Part shown: in pieces, positions 1 to 13,020 of the stretch | Layout of the letters: each line of letters begins with the position of its first letter | Position numbering within the stretch: position 1 is the stretch's first letter | Source of the DNA: Armillaria gallica | Lineage: Eukaryota > Basidiomycota > Agaricomycetes > Agaricales > Physalacriaceae | Length of the DNA stretch: 64,000 nt | Direction of reading: 5' to 3' | Assembly (NCBI GenBank): GCA_037576215.1 | Contig: JBANDB010000001.1 | Location: forward strand, 2,232,001-2,296,000 | Position numbers and translations under genes: made by a program | The notes under the pieces: model-generated | Told to the model about the DNA's origin: nothing | Databases searched by the model: none | The model's input: the letters and a program-made list of their open reading frames with translations, nothing else

Positions 1-370
1 ATTGGAAACACACAAGAAAAATTTGAATGATTGAGCGTTAGAGTTGTGGGATGTGGCTATGCGTACGGGGCTACAGCTCCAAAAAGAAACAAATGCAAAC
101 TCGTTCTACCGTCATCATATATGCGTCATGACCATTTTGTATAACGTGGGCGGGTCGCAAACTCCGGTCATCAATCACGGTTTCGAGCCTGTTTCTAGTA
201 CGATCTATCGTAAATGACTGTTATCTGTGCCGGATGCCTGTCTTCGTCCCAAGTTTTGCGTCAGCAAGGGGCCCCGCGTTATGTAACCGCGTTTAGATGG
301 TCCACCTACAAAAGCGCCGCATTCCTCGATTCCCCGTCCTCGTACTTTCCCCCTTCTCTCTCTTAATATC
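1..370. other. 5' flank of the ABC transporter
   Basis: Non-coding stretch before the transporter start codon. It presumably holds the promoter, but I see no clear TATA box or recognised operator. Short open frames here look like chance frames. Confidence 0.5.
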
Positions 371-3300
371 ATGGACACCATCGACCATATCCCCCTGCAG
401 AAAATTCGCGAAGACGGCACTTACGAATATGACGATGCTCATCCTCACTCACCCAACCATGCCACCCACCATGTCGATGCAGCCAAGAGGAGACGGCGGA
501 GTGCCTCTGTAGACTATGATTTCTTCGATCCTACCGGCGTCGCAGGACTGCAGAGACGCCTCAGCCGTATTTCGACTCGCACTCACGACGACATCCGACC
601 CACCAATGACTCCGAAGTTACTCTATCAATACCGACTGATGGCACATTTGATTTGGAAAAAACCATGCGCGCGGTCGTGAAGAGGTGTGTTCCGAGTTCT
701 TCGTAAGCCGAATGTATCGCGTTCCTGACACTCTTCCCGCATTAGACGCGAGGAAGCCAATATCAAAGATCGCCAATTGGGCGTGGTGTTTGAGAACCTC
801 CGGGTGGTGGGCCTTGGCGCTACGGCGTCTTACCAGGAGACCCTCGGTTCCACACTTAACCCGTTGAATATCGTGAACAACATTCGGACGGGCCGCCACC
901 CTCCACTCAGGGATATTCTTTCTGGATTTGAGGGTGTCGTTCGGCCTGGGGAGATGATACGTACGTGATCTTCCACTTTGAAATCGCTCTGGCACCGATG
1001 CATATTTAATTTGTAGTTGTCTTGGGGCGGCCTGGTTCCGGCTGCAGTACATTCCTCAAGACACTCGCGAATCAAAGGGAGGAGTACCACTCGGTAGAGG
1101 GCGAAGTCCATTACGACTCCCTTTCTTCTGAGGAACTTGCGAAACATTATCGTGGCGATGTTCAATACTGCCCCGAAGATGATGTTCATTTTCCGACCTT
1201 AACGGTTGAACAGACCCTCAGATTTGCGGTAAAGACGCGTGCTCCTCAAGAGCGCGTTGGCCACTCCAGGGCAGAGTACGTCGACATGATGGTTGAGGTC
1301 CTTACAACCATCTTCGGTCTGCGGCATGCCAAAGGTACAATGGTCGGTGATGCTGCTATCCGTGGTGTATCCGGAGGAGAGAAGAAACGAGTGTCCATTG
1401 CCGAAGCCATGGCTACTCGAAGCAAACTCAATTGTTGGGACAAGTATGTCTTCCGCATTTCTTTTTTTGATGGATGTATCTGACAACAAACATAGCTCTA
1501 CTCGTGGTCTCGATGCCTCCACTGCGCTGGAATTCGGACGCGCGTTGAGAATATCCACTGACATCGACAACCTCAGCACTGTCGTTTCTATCTACCAGGC
1601 AGGCGAGACGCTCTATCAACTTTTCGACAAGGTCTGCGTCATATATGAAGGAAGGATGGCGTACTTTGGGCCCGCAGATCAAGCGAAACAGTACTTCATT
1701 GACCTAGGTTACCTCCCTGCTAACAGGCAGACCACACCCGATTTCCTCGTGGCCGTTACCGATCCAAACGGTCGTATCCTTAATCCTGACGTTCCAAACC
1801 GCCCTCGCACCGCAGCCGAGTTCGCTGAGGCTTTCTACAAGTCGCATCTCGGTCGTCAGAACCGCGAAGACGTTGCTCTGTATAAAGAGGTCTACGTAGG
1901 ATTGCCGGATAGAGCCCACTACTATCGGGAGAGTGCTCGCGCGGAACATTCGAAGAACACGAGACAAAGCTCGTCAGTACCTTCCTTTTGAAAACGGGAG
2001 TGTTTTCTTATTTGCTTTCAGACCCTATATGATTTCCATTCCCATGCAAATCCGGGCTGTGATGCAGAGGCGCACTCAAATCCTCTGGGGTAACAAACAA
2101 GCGACCATCATGAATCTAGTGTAAGTTGTTCTCTGAAATTCGTTCTTGTACGAGCTTGACTTATTTTGTGTCCAGATCGTTCATTCTCCAAGGTGTGATC
2201 GTCGGTACGGTCTTCCTCAACGCTCCCGAATCGACCTCCGCATTCTTCAGTCGAAGTGGTGTTCTCTTCTTGTACGATTTTCTTCTTAGTCGTTTTGCAC
2301 TATGTTTAACTAAGCCCTTTGCAGTGCGCTTTTGTTTTCTGCCCTATCAAGTATGGCGGAGATTCCTGCTCTGTTCAATCAACGTCCCATTGTCGCCCGA
2401 CACCAGAAGGCAGCATTGTACCACCCCTTCATCGAAGCCGTCGCTCTTACCTTGGTCGATATTCCTATCACGTTCTTGACCACTACGGTCTTCGGTATCC
2501 TTATCTATTTCATCGTCGGTTTACAACGCTCAGCTGGACAATTCTTGTATGCGCTTTTTTCTCTTACCGTCCGCTCTTCCTGTGTGCTAAATGTCTCATA
2601 GCGTTTTCCTTCTGTTCCTGTTCACAATGGGCATAACGATGAAAGCCTGGTTCCGCGCTGTGGCTGCCGCTTTCAAGGCTGAGTCCGAAGCGCAGACGCT
2701 AGCTGGTAAGCTTGTCGCTCTATTTACTTTAGCATTCCTCATCTCTCTGCAGGTATCATGCTCCTCGCCTTGGTCATCTATACGTATGTGCCTCCAAGTC
2801 CTTTCGATTTGTTCATTCTTTCTAACGATGATCTAGTGGATTCACGATTCCGAGACCATCCATGATTGGTGCTCTCAAGTGGATATCATACATCAATGTA
2901 CGTCCTATTTCTTTTATAAGTACTTGGGAACTTATGTTCTGGTTAGCCTCTTCGCTATGGCTTTGAAGGCATCATGGCCAACGAATTTCATACACTCAAT
3001 GGTTCATGCGCGGCACTGGTTCCTCAAGGGCCTGGATACGAAAATGTCAGTATCGCCAACCAGGCCTGTCCCACCGTTGGATCTGTCTCAGGTGACGCCT
3101 ACGTAAACGGCAACACATTTATTGCTCTTTCCTATGGATATTCGTACGGCAATACTTGGAGGGTGCGTTGACAGGTTGCTTCTTTAATCATTTGAGCACT
3201 AATTCGGCCCCAACAGAATTTTGGAATTCTCATCGCTTTCATGGCGGCGTTCTTGGCCATTTTGTTCATATATTCCGAGTTCAACACAACCATTGCTGGT

Positions 3301-6027
3301 GAATCTGCAATGGTGCTATTCAAGCGCGGAACCAAGGCACCCATTTTGGACCAGGATAAAAAGGATGAAGAGGAATCTTCTGGACGGTCTAGTCGGGACA
3401 CGATCGAAGACGCTAGTGCTGCTGCTGCGGAGGCGGAGAAAGCTATGGCTGAACACCCACCGATGACGGACCTGTTCAGTTGGCAACATCTGCAATATAC
3501 GGTTCCGGTGGCTGAGGGACAGCGGCGTTTACTTAATGATGTTTCTGGATATGTTGCTCCCGGAAAGTTGACGGCTCTGATGGGTGAATCGGGTGCGGGA
3601 AAGGTCGATAACGATGTTGTATTTCACCGCAACAAAGGACTAATTGTTTGTGCAGACTACGTTGCTCAACGTCTTGGCTCAACGAGTCAACAGCGGCGTC
3701 GTTCTTGGAGATCGTTTCGTTAATGGACTTCCTCTTCCCAGCGATTTCCAAGCACAAACGTGAGCTGCTTTTGAGAAATTGTTTTGCTTATTATACTAAC
3801 ACATGGATACTAGTGGTTACTGTCAACAGATGGACACGCATGTGAACACTGATACTGTTCGCGAGGCTTTACTTGTTTCGGCAAACTTGCGTCAGCCAGA
3901 GTCGGTTCCCTTGGCTGAGAAAGAGGCTTAGTGGGTGCTCATCGTGTGCCTTCCAGCCGTGTTTACTAACTCCCCTTGCCTATTTAGTGTTGAGAAGTGT
4001 ATCAAGATGTGCGGTCTCGAGGCTTATGCCGACGCTGTTGTTGGTTCGCTTAGTATCGAGCATCGCAAGCGTACGACGATAGCCGTGGAGTTGGCGGCGA
4101 AGGTGGGTATTCTGCTTTATCTGTACTGAGTATCGATTTGACGTCTTTTTATTCTTAGCCCAAATTGCTGCTGTTCCTGGACGAACCTACTTCTGGACTA
4201 GATTCGCAGAGCGCATGGGCTATCATGGCTTTCTTGAGGAATCTCGCTGATAATGGACAAGCTATTCTTTGCACGTGCGTACCCTGTTGCTGCAGTGCGA
4301 CTATGAAATTAACGTGATTGTGTAGAATTCATCAACCTTCTGCAGAACTCTTCCAGGTCTTCGACCGACTTCTCCTTCTCAAGAAGGGTGGTCAGACCGT
4401 ATACTTTGGAGATCTTGGACACAACTCGACGACGCTTATTCAATACTTCGAGAGGAACAAATCAAGGGTTTGCCACGAGAACGAAAACCCGTAAGTCTTG
4501 CTTTGTGAAGGATCTCCTCCTCATCTGATGGGCAATACCATAGTGCTGAGTTCATGTTGGACGTCATTGGCGCTGGAGCGACTGCCCATGCAACCCAGGA
4601 TTGGTACGTCACCACAACTTTCAACTGATGCAAACTCGTATTGAATGTGTTACAGGCACTCAGTGTGGAAGAATTCTCCGGAGTGCGCTAATCTACAGAC
4701 TGAGCTTGACAGTCTGCACACAGAAGGGAGACAGAGGGGCGCCGTCGAGGCTACAGTGCATTCAGAGTTTGCGACGTCTTGGTTCCATCAGTTCGCTATC
4801 TTGGTGAAGCGTGACCTCATGTACCGTTGGAGAGACCCGACCTATCTGATCGCCAAACTCGCCCTCAACATAATGTCGGGCTTATTCATTGGGGTATGTT
4901 TCATTCTCAATACTATAGATGATTGGCTCATCATTTTGTCGTGCAGTTCACCTTCTTTAAGGCGAAGGATAGTCAACAGGCGACTCAAAACAAGCTATTC
5001 GTAAGTGCATCTAACTCACCGTCGCTGTCAGGCTCTTATGATCTCTCAGTCTATCTTCTTGGGCACAATTCTGGGCGCTCCCCTGTCCAACCAACTGCAG
5101 GTTCCATTTATCAACATGCGCAATATTTACGAGATTCGCGAACGTCCCAGTCGCATGTATCATTGGTCGGCCTTGCTTACAGCACAATTCGCTGCCGAGA
5201 TTCCGTGGAACATCCTTGGTTCAAGCATGTACTTTTTGTGCTGGTTCTGGACAGTTGGCTACCCATCGTCTCGTGCCGGCTACACGTTCCTTATGATGGG
5301 TGTCATCTTCCCTCTCTACTACACGTCCCTCGGCCAGGCTGTTGCGTCCATCGTGCCCAATGCCGAGCTTGCTGCGATCTTGTTCAGTTTCTTGTTCTCT
5401 TTCGTCATGACCTTGTGAGTTTTTTTTAGCTTCAATTGCGGGTTTTTGATCTAACCCAATGATGATTCTAGCAATGGTGTCCTCCAACCGTTCAGCCAAC
5501 TCGGGTGGTGGCAATGGATGTACCGCGTGTCTCCTTACACTTACCTCATCGAAGGTCTACTTGGACAAGGTCAGGGAAATCTCTTTTGAAATATGAACGA
5601 ATTCTGACTGTCTACTCTATAGCCCTCGGCAGACAGAACGTAGTTTGTGCACCTGTTGAACTCGTCTCGATTGTTCCTCCATCCGGGCAAACATGTGGCG
5701 AATATCTTAACCCGTACATTACTGCCAACGGCGGTTACTTGACGGACGCCAATGCTACGGGCAACTGTTCATTATGTTCAACCGCCACAACGGACCAGTT
5801 CTTGGGTAGAAACTTCAACATCTTCTACGAGCACAGGTGGAGGAATGTCGGGTTCCTTTGCGTCTTCATCGCTTTTAACGTGAGTCTCTAATCCTGCTGA
5901 AGACTTGGTGTCGTAACTGACAGTGACTTGACAGATTTGGGCCATTTATGTCTGCACATATTTCTTCCGTGTGCGCACAGGAAGCTTGCTAGCCTCGTTT
6001 AAAAAGAGAATTGCTCGCCGCCGATAG
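371..6027 (+). CDS. PDR-type ABC transporter (ABCG family)
   Basis: Full-size pleiotropic drug resistance transporter of the plasma membrane, a family that exports xenobiotics with ATP. I place 24 exons and 23 introns (about 47-61 bp each); exon lengths sum to 4,431 nt, in frame, giving 1,476 aa. Order is NBD1, TMD1, NBD2, TMD2. NBD1 has Walker A GRPGSGCS near residue 180, with Cys in the usual Lys position as in fungal PDR pumps, signature [13 protein letters not shown] near 292, and a Walker B region [13 protein letters not shown] split by an intron at 1444-1495. NBD2 has a canonical GESGAGKTT near residue 880, interrupted by an intron right after the Lys (3604-3655), a degenerate signature ([12 protein letters not shown]) and [12 protein letters not shown]. 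Two six-helix membrane blocks follow the NBDs, each with a large Cys-containing outer loop. It ends with a basic KKRIARRR tail. Substrate cannot be read from sequence. Confidence 0.95.
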
Positions 6028-7720
6028 GTGCTTCTACATAATTTTCGCATAGGCACCATTCACGCTCATTGGACTGATTACATACTAAGTTATATAGATT
6101 TTATTATGAATTTTCCTAATCTTTCACGATTGTCTGCATAGGAAGATAGAAAGCCCCTTTGTACACCTTAGTTATAGTAGACAGTGTAAATCGTACGTTC
6201 AATGCAAGCTATTTAGTTCAATAGAACTATTACTTATCGTCATTGTTGGACGCTATTGACAAGTATTATAACTTACTTTACTTGAACACCGAAGGCGCGG
6301 TGCTGTGTCCGACCGTTGGGCACTAACGCCATCTGCAGATATTCGCGTACGTTGGACAACTATCGGTGAATACTGAACTGTTTATCCGCCATGAATCCAA
6401 CGTTGATTTCACTTTTCTCAACTACACTTGTACACAGGCGTTCATCGTTGCCGATGTACTTCAGACTTCAGGTGTGGTAAATGGTCTCGTGCCATAGGTG
6501 TTGAAAGAGAGCAACGTTGATGGCCTATAAAGCCAATGAACGCAGGCAGATATATTTATTAAAATAAGACTGTGTAATTGTACTCTACTAAGGAATGGTC
6601 TTCGGACTTCTGTTCGACCCACCTAGTTCTCCAAAATTGCAAGCTCGCTCGAATTCTGACTTCTCGTGCGTCACCTTGGGACCCTGTGGAAAAATGACCC
6701 TGTGGTCGTGATTTCACTTATCTCGTACTAGTCTTGGATAAGTTTAGATGCCTTTTCAAAGCACGTACCACTTTTCCTTATCGTCGGCTATTTTGGAAAT
6801 AGCATATAAAACTTTGACACAGGTTTTTGACCACAGCAAAATGCACCTGGATTCACTTTAATGGTAAAGCCGACGGATCTACTGGGGTCAAAGGAATGCG
6901 TCAAAACTTCCTCTCGATTCCAGCTGTTTCCCTCGCATTGACCAGCGCGAATGAGTCGCCAGCCAGGAGTGCGTGTTCTTAGTCCACGCCTAGATGATCC
7001 TCGAATACCCAAAGAGACCGGCTCCCCGACGAATACTTAACGTACTTACGGAGGGGAGTAACGAGGATTGAAGAACAGCAGGCATCCGAAGTGCCGTTAA
7101 ATGCCGGAAGCTTCGGCTCGACGAGCCGAAGAGCCCGTGACACAGAGAATGAAACTGCTGATCTTCGGCCCGCCCTTGAAGTTGCGTTTCCAATGCGTTT
7201 CAGCAATGTTTCAAAGCACTGGACTCTTCTTCTCGGATGCTCTGTAAATCCTGGCCTAGGTTTCATCTCTGCACTGCTGGTGTGATAAACGTGTGATCGA
7301 CCTTCTCCCTTACCTAGTTGGAGGTCCTTGCTACTTGCACTGACGATCTACTAGGTGCCAGGCTGTAGGCAATCGGACAAAGGTCTTGCTTTCGCCGTTA
7401 TGATCTCTTGCGGTTTCAGTCTATATTTCAACCTAGAGTATGTATGAAGTCTGTGGTACTCTTCTTGCTGGAATTGGTGCTACACAATAATATTATACAA
7501 ATCGGACCGCAAAGCTTATTCACCCAATTTCTCGCACTAAGGGCGCACGGGGAAGTCGGCGGCTGCTCTGCAGTGCATTCAGCATCGCAGTCTCGGATGT
7601 TTGATATCGACGAGTCTCAGCGGATACTTTAAAACCAAGACTTGTCTTTCCGCTGAGATGCATTAATAAAGGGCCTCTCACTCATTCTATCCAATATCCT
7701 CTACCTTCCACGCTTACGAG
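6028..7720. other. Intergenic, no supported gene
   Basis: About 1.7 kb between the transporter stop and the DUF3455 gene. It holds AT-rich 3' flank and short frames below 100 codons without domain similarity. A TAATAAAG-like box near 7665 may serve the next gene. Confidence 0.5.
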
Positions 7721-8558
7721 ATGTTCACAACCACCCTAATTGCCATATCTCTCATCTTCCCAGCCTTCGGCGCTCCCTATCACCACCAACCAGGAAACAG
7801 CTGCGATGTTTCCCAAGCTAAACTTGTCCTACCCCCAGGAGTGAACCTTCCGCCACCAAGTGAACCTCCTACTTATATCACTGTCGGTGTGGGGACACAG
7901 AACTACACCTGCTCAGAGGCAGGCACTTACACGTTAGTTTTCCATCACTTCCCAGCATGTATTATTAGTTCTGATAAGACTTCATAAACCCGCAGAAACG
8001 TCGGCGCCGTAGCATCTATTTTCGACATCTCCTGTCTTTACGGCACTCCTTCCTTCGACAGCATCCAAGACACGGTATTGGCCGCTTGGGAAAAGTCCCC
8101 CCATGACATATCACACGAACTCACTCTTTTGGGCGAGCATTTCTTCATCACCAATCCCATAACCGGAACTGGCATCAGTCCAAAGTGGGATTTTACCGCT
8201 ACGACTGGGAATCCAGAGGCGTTTGTAGTAGCCAATGGAACAGCAAGGAGCCCTGCGCCTACTGGGAGCCAGGATGTTGACTGGTTGTCCCTCAAGCAGG
8301 TTTTAGGAAAACTTGCGGATGAGGTGTACCGGACCGATACGAGAGCTGGGCAGCCACCTGCTTCGGTAGGTGTTCTTTTCCATACTACGTGTTGACTGCT
8401 CATGAAATGTTCCGTAGTGCACCCCAGGGTCGGAACCTATCACAGTGAAGTACTCTGCGAAGTACTGTGAGTGACTTCCATTTTCCGATGTCCGTTCCCT
8501 TCAGATATTGATCCACGTTTTATTTCATTCTCTAGGGTTCTTTGGTGGATGCTTGTAA
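7721..8558 (+). CDS. Secreted DUF3455-family protein
   Basis: Small secreted fungal protein of the DUF3455 family, whose molecular function is unknown. Four exons (7721-7932, 7996-8365, 8418-8466, 8536-8558) sum to 654 nt, giving 217 aa. An N-terminal signal peptide (MFTTTLIAISLIFPAFGAP) is followed by the family hallmarks LPPGVNLPPPSEPPTYITVGVGTQ at residues 35-55, QNYTC, a VGAVASIFDISCLYG block, a central PKWDF motif, DVDWLSLKQV, and the closing Cys-containing segment ending in AKYWFFGG. Length and order match complete family members. Some database relatives are labelled malate dehydrogenase, which this fold is not. The last exon codes only seven residues, so automated calls may miss it. 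Confidence 0.88.
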
Positions 8559-8823
8559 GGCGCCTACAGAATGTATACATAGTTCCCGCGTTTCTACGGA
8601 CATTTCAGTGGCGTAGAGAAGAACGCTAATATATTCGCTCATTACGACTCTAGTATATATCAGTGTTGTAAAAATACATGATTAAATGCTTGATACATGT
8701 TGTATTGTCCAATTCCGCAAAACAAAAAAAAGGTCCGAAGTAAGGAATGTGTGATGGAATAGAGCGCGATCTATTTTTATGAATCAGTTTCTATCCATTT
8801 AAAGACCTATAGAACGAAAATGA

Positions 8824-9945
8824 TCAGATGGATGGCAGCAGGATGACTTTAAGACGTACCACTCGTGTCATGTCTATATACAGGGATTGCTGGACAGCAT
8901 GGATGTCACCTGTATAGTAAATCCGTTCGTCATGAACGAAGATATATGTCGTAGGATGACCTGCAATCAATGATGAACACGAATTCTTTGGCATTTCAAA
9001 GATGGGACGTACTGCCATCAAAATTCGTCCACTCGGCAGATAGTTCATAGGTTAAAGGATCCAAGAAGAACTGGAACGACGTTTGATTGAGAGTTAATAA
9101 TGCCGAGAAATATACTTACGACGTGTGTCTCGATATATGTTCCTGTATTCGTATCAAGAGTCAGCGTGTTCCCGGGATATGCTATGGTCCGAAGTTAGCT
9201 AGTGCTTAGTCCCAGCAGTGAAAGGACAAACCAGTTATTCGTGTGGTCCGAGCTAGATGAAAGCTAGCGAAAGTTCAATGTTGGCGTATTCCTGGGAGGT
9301 TAACGCTACCCACTTCTTCAGTCCAGGTCTGAGAGATTGACCGAAGAAACCTGCGGTGATGCACATCGTTTCGTCCTTGTTCTAGAAACACCTATACTTA
9401 AGTTCAGTGCCTCGTGAGAAAAGGCACTGAACGTACAGAGTCATAGACATCTCCCCCGTACCCGTATGCGCGATAGGTGTACCGGGGGGCAGAGTCTTTC
9501 GTATGTATGACCTTGTGGCCATCGACATAACCGACTAGTCGCTGAAGGCCATGTCTTTCATAGATGGCGATATAGCCGGTCGACGTCCTGGGAAACGAAA
9601 ATCATTCAACATTTATCAATGGTTGTAACAAGACGCTTACCATGTCGGTACTGAAGAGACGACTATATATCGGAATGCACGTTAATGACATTGAATCAAA
9701 GGGGGGATAGCAGACGCACATGTTGTTTTCCTCGTTCTTCTCGGGGCATCATGCAGAAGCGGGGGGATTGCTTCCGACTCTACCAGTGACTCTCTGAGAT
9801 TTGTCTCCGATGGTGGTTGCGCGCCGCGCAATCTAAACCGATACTGCAGTTCGTTCGTGTACAGAGCATCCGGCTCATTGAGAGGCAATGAAAGAATGGC
9901 TTGGAAAGCAGCAAAAACAGAAAGGAAAGTGAATATCTTCGTCAT
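8824..9945 (-). CDS. Secreted protein of unknown function
   Basis: I do not recognise this family. Eight exons (9945-9720, 9662-9641, 9587-9437, 9381-9314, 9263-9232, 9181-9120, 9070-9013, 8960-8824) sum to 756 nt, giving 251 aa. It starts with a clear signal peptide (MTKIFTFLSVFAAFQAILSLP), then a charged, partly basic linker, then a compact Tyr-, Gly- and Thr-rich region. The last third reads as alternating beta-strand pattern (for example TAYPGNTLTLDTNTGTYIET). There are only about two cysteines in the mature part. Exon 2 is only 22 nt and exon 5 only 32 nt, but every junction keeps frame and uses GT-AG. One intron carries a strong hairpin next to its 5' splice site (see findings). The role may be extracellular; this is inference from the signal peptide alone. 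Confidence 0.7.
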
Positions 9946-10492
9946 GGCGCCACTGGGATTGCGAGATTAGTTGAAAGATGAAAGTGAAGGAATAATAAGG
10001 GAAAGAGGACGGCGTTTTATGTCCGCATTCTGACGTCCCGCCTTTTTATTACGGAACAATTTCCAACGAAGGAGCCATCAAATAATAGAAGACCGTTATA
10101 AAAGGTCCGTGGGATACTCGCCCTTATGAAACGTCCATGTCGATCATTCTCGTTCTAAATAATGCCGGTGGCAAATCCAATGTGCCACGCCCCTTCACCA
10201 AGTCGACCATTCAGTCGCAACACTAGCTGATGTCAGTACTCGTGGACCCGGGTCCTGTTACCAAGAACTGACTGACAAATGATGTGCCCAATATTGTAGG
10301 GCTGTACAGAAGACAAAGTTCCTGCAGACTACCCACGCCGAGTCATACTAGGTCGTCTCTGTACCTGACAACGGTACGCAGCGCAAAGATATATTAAAAT
10401 TCGTCACAGTTTACTTGGGTCCTTGTCCATGATGTTGTGGTGTGTATAAATACTAGGAGAGAACGATAAGTAGTCCAAGTCAAAACATAGTG
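9946..10492. other. Intergenic, no supported gene
   Basis: About 550 bp between two minus-strand genes. The part next to 9945 is the likely promoter of the secreted protein gene; the part next to 10493 is 3' flank of the membrane protein gene. Confidence 0.5.
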
Positions 10493-13020
10493 TCATGAAG
10501 AAGAATCAGTATACGCAGGCGGCGGGAGATCGGATAGTCTCGCAATCTCTCTAACGAGCATCTCATTTCTTCGCCGAAGTTCGGCAACCTGTTCCTCTTC
10601 CTCCAAGTCCTGAGCCTCGCCAGTCTCATCATGCACATCGTGGGCAGGTGCCGTAGCACTAGCCTCAGAGCCAGAGGACGGACCTGCAGAAGTCTGCATC
10701 AGTTCCCGCCTTTTGGAAAGGATGGCGGCTTGGGAGGCAACCGCAGAGCTGAAAGGTGATAGCAAGGAAGCTGACGGTGTGGTGGGCGACAAGGTGCCGA
10801 TGGGACTCGTGCTTCGGCTGTTTTGTCGTAATTGATCCTGTATCTTTTCGAGCTTCGCAGCCTGAGAAGAGATGACCTCGCCTGCGACCGACACAGACCC
10901 TGTTCCTGTTCTACCATTGCTCTCCGAGTTAGTTCCCTGGGATTTTTGCAATTGAGAAGGGACTGTCGTTGATGTGGTACCAAGACTCGGACCGTCTAAG
11001 CTAGCACGTCTTCTGTTGGCGTAGACCTCGTTCAACTTCGCGCTCTGAGAGGGAACGGGGCTGAAGTCAGCTGAAGGGAATGCGCTGGGGGGGAGTGAAA
11101 CGCTAGGTTCTGGGGAGGGTGGCTTGATCTTTTCGAGTATTGCTGACTGAGAGGCGATGACATCACTATCCGGGGAAGTGACACTGCAATTATTCAGATA
11201 GGGCCAGAGAATCGCACGAAATGACCTACAGCGTGTAGTCCCTGTAGTGGTCTTTGATGGAACAGGAGGTGGATCATCATTGGTGCTATGCGACGAACTC
11301 CTTCGGTCGCCTGTACCCGGCACCGTGGTCGCATAGACGATCTCTGCTGGATGCGCCTGGGTATTCGATAACGCGGTACTGAGTTGATGGGTCTGTGGGG
11401 TTTGTTCTCGGGCAAACGTAATATCCCTTGAAAGTGTGGGTGGGCTAAATGAAAGGCTATTGAAAGCACGGGCTGTTGGCGTGTCAGCTACCTGTGTATA
11501 TAGGTCGCTAGATGCAGACAATAAGCGTGCGTCAATGTTGTTTGCATCAAACGCGCGTGCTTGATCCTGGCTAAGGTTTGGGACATTTTGGTTCTGAAAG
11601 AATGGGACGTCACGGGATGACTGCGGACTGGTAACAGGGGCAATCAAAGCAGGGGGTGGGGAAGTCAGGTTTGCAATGCCCCCTCCCGAGGACTCAGTTG
11701 TCGGGACTAGGATGGAAATTTGAATATCAGCATATTGAAAACAAAATGGAATAGCAGACTTGCCGATCTTGTATTGAAACGCTTCTTTCGTGCCATCGAT
11801 CTCAAAATCACGGCCTGCACGATGTCTTCGCTTCCACCACCAATATGCAAGAGTAGACAGTACAGCAAATGCGACAAGAGACGCCAACACGGCGCCGACG
11901 ATGATACCGGTGTTACCCTTAGAGCCCCCGTCTTCTGACGATGTTGTTGTTCCTGTTGGGGATGGTGTTGATCCTGATGTAGACGATCCTGATCCAAAGG
12001 AAGATGAAGTACCAATAGCTTTGCTTTCCCCATATATCGGCTCGTAAACAATGTAGTCCAACTCGAATATCTGGTCCCCGGAGACCTCAGCTAGGGTTAC
12101 GGTCACCTCATGGCCTCCCGAGGCAAGACCTGTAGCACTGAGTAAAGGAAGATTTGCCAATGCAATATCATTGTTGCCGCTTCCACTAATATTGAATCCA
12201 TTTCGAGGTGAGCCATCGATCTCAAAAGACACGGCAAGGTTCCCGCTCGCAGATTGCTGGACGCCATATATTGATATTGCGCTACCTAGAAGCAGAATAA
12301 GCGTTTGAACGGCAAAATGTGTCCGCGTGAGAGACGTACCGGAAAACTGAAAAGTAAATCTGCTGCCTGCGGAGCTGCTCCTATGTACACCGCCTCCGTG
12401 GGGACTGAAGATGATTGAATCGCTTGATGAACCGTTCGTCTTGAAAGCATCACCCGAGTTCTGCGACCATGAACCGTTGTAGCTGATTAAGGAATCATTA
12501 TCATCGATGAGTATGGACATGCCGGGAGAAAGTCCAGGCGGTAAGTCGGAGTCGGAGTCCATATCGACAGTATACGTGACGTAGTCGATGGATACAGGCG
12601 ATTCTGAGTCGACGCCTCTGCATGTAACGTTGACAGTATGAGTGCCATTGCTTAGATTATTGACTTGGCATAGTTGTGTGTATATGTTTGATTCTTCGTC
12701 ACCACCTCTGGCGTTGCACGTCGTCGCGCTTCCATTGTCAACAGAGATGGAGAAAGACACGTCTTCCGTTTGCCAAAGAACGCCGGTCCATGCAAGTGAG
12801 GTTCCTGAAAGCGACTTGCGTTCGAGAGTGCATCCTCAACAGAAACATCATGCGTACCATAGAAGGAGTAGGCAAAAGAGAGCCCACTGCGCGCAGCGTC
12901 ATGTGTGCTGCTATTGATGAATTGACTAGTATGGCCCTGTCCTGTGTTCCATTGTGACGAGCCGGTGGAACTGTACTTCAAGAGATTGTCGTCGACAAGG
13001 ACGGTACGAGTATTAACCAT
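10493..13020 (-). CDS. Single-pass membrane protein with two lectin-like domains
   Basis: Lineage-typical basidiomycete membrane protein of about 770 aa; function unknown. Two tandem beta-rich domains of a galactose-binding-like type (residues about 5-130 and 148-290) each carry a VDD/IDDND opening, a Trp-Ser/Asn-Gly motif, a FYGTS- or FSGSA-type strand, and a closing SIDYVTY or LDYIVYE strand. A Ser/Gly/Thr-rich stalk, one membrane helix (TGIIVGAVLASLVAFAVL, about 335-360) and a basic stop (WWWKRRHR) follow. The long tail is Ser/Pro-rich, repeats a S-Q-[AS]-A-[IK]-L-x-[EK] motif (such as SQSAILEK, SQAAKLEK, SQAAILSK), has a short coiled coil and ends PPPAYTDSSS, a PPxY motif. No cleavable signal peptide is visible. 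Introns: 12810-12870 region, 12283-12343 region, 11707-11763 (GC-AG) and one near 11190. Several have lengths divisible by three and could be read through, so the exact length is uncertain. Confidence 0.75.
11707..11763 (-). other. Putative GC-AG intron in membrane protein gene
   Basis: The 57-nt segment begins with GCAAGT and ends with TAG on the minus strand. It lies just after the transmembrane helix. It keeps frame whether spliced or not, but the read-through residues (SAIPFCFQYADIQISIL) look intron-derived. Confidence 0.5.
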
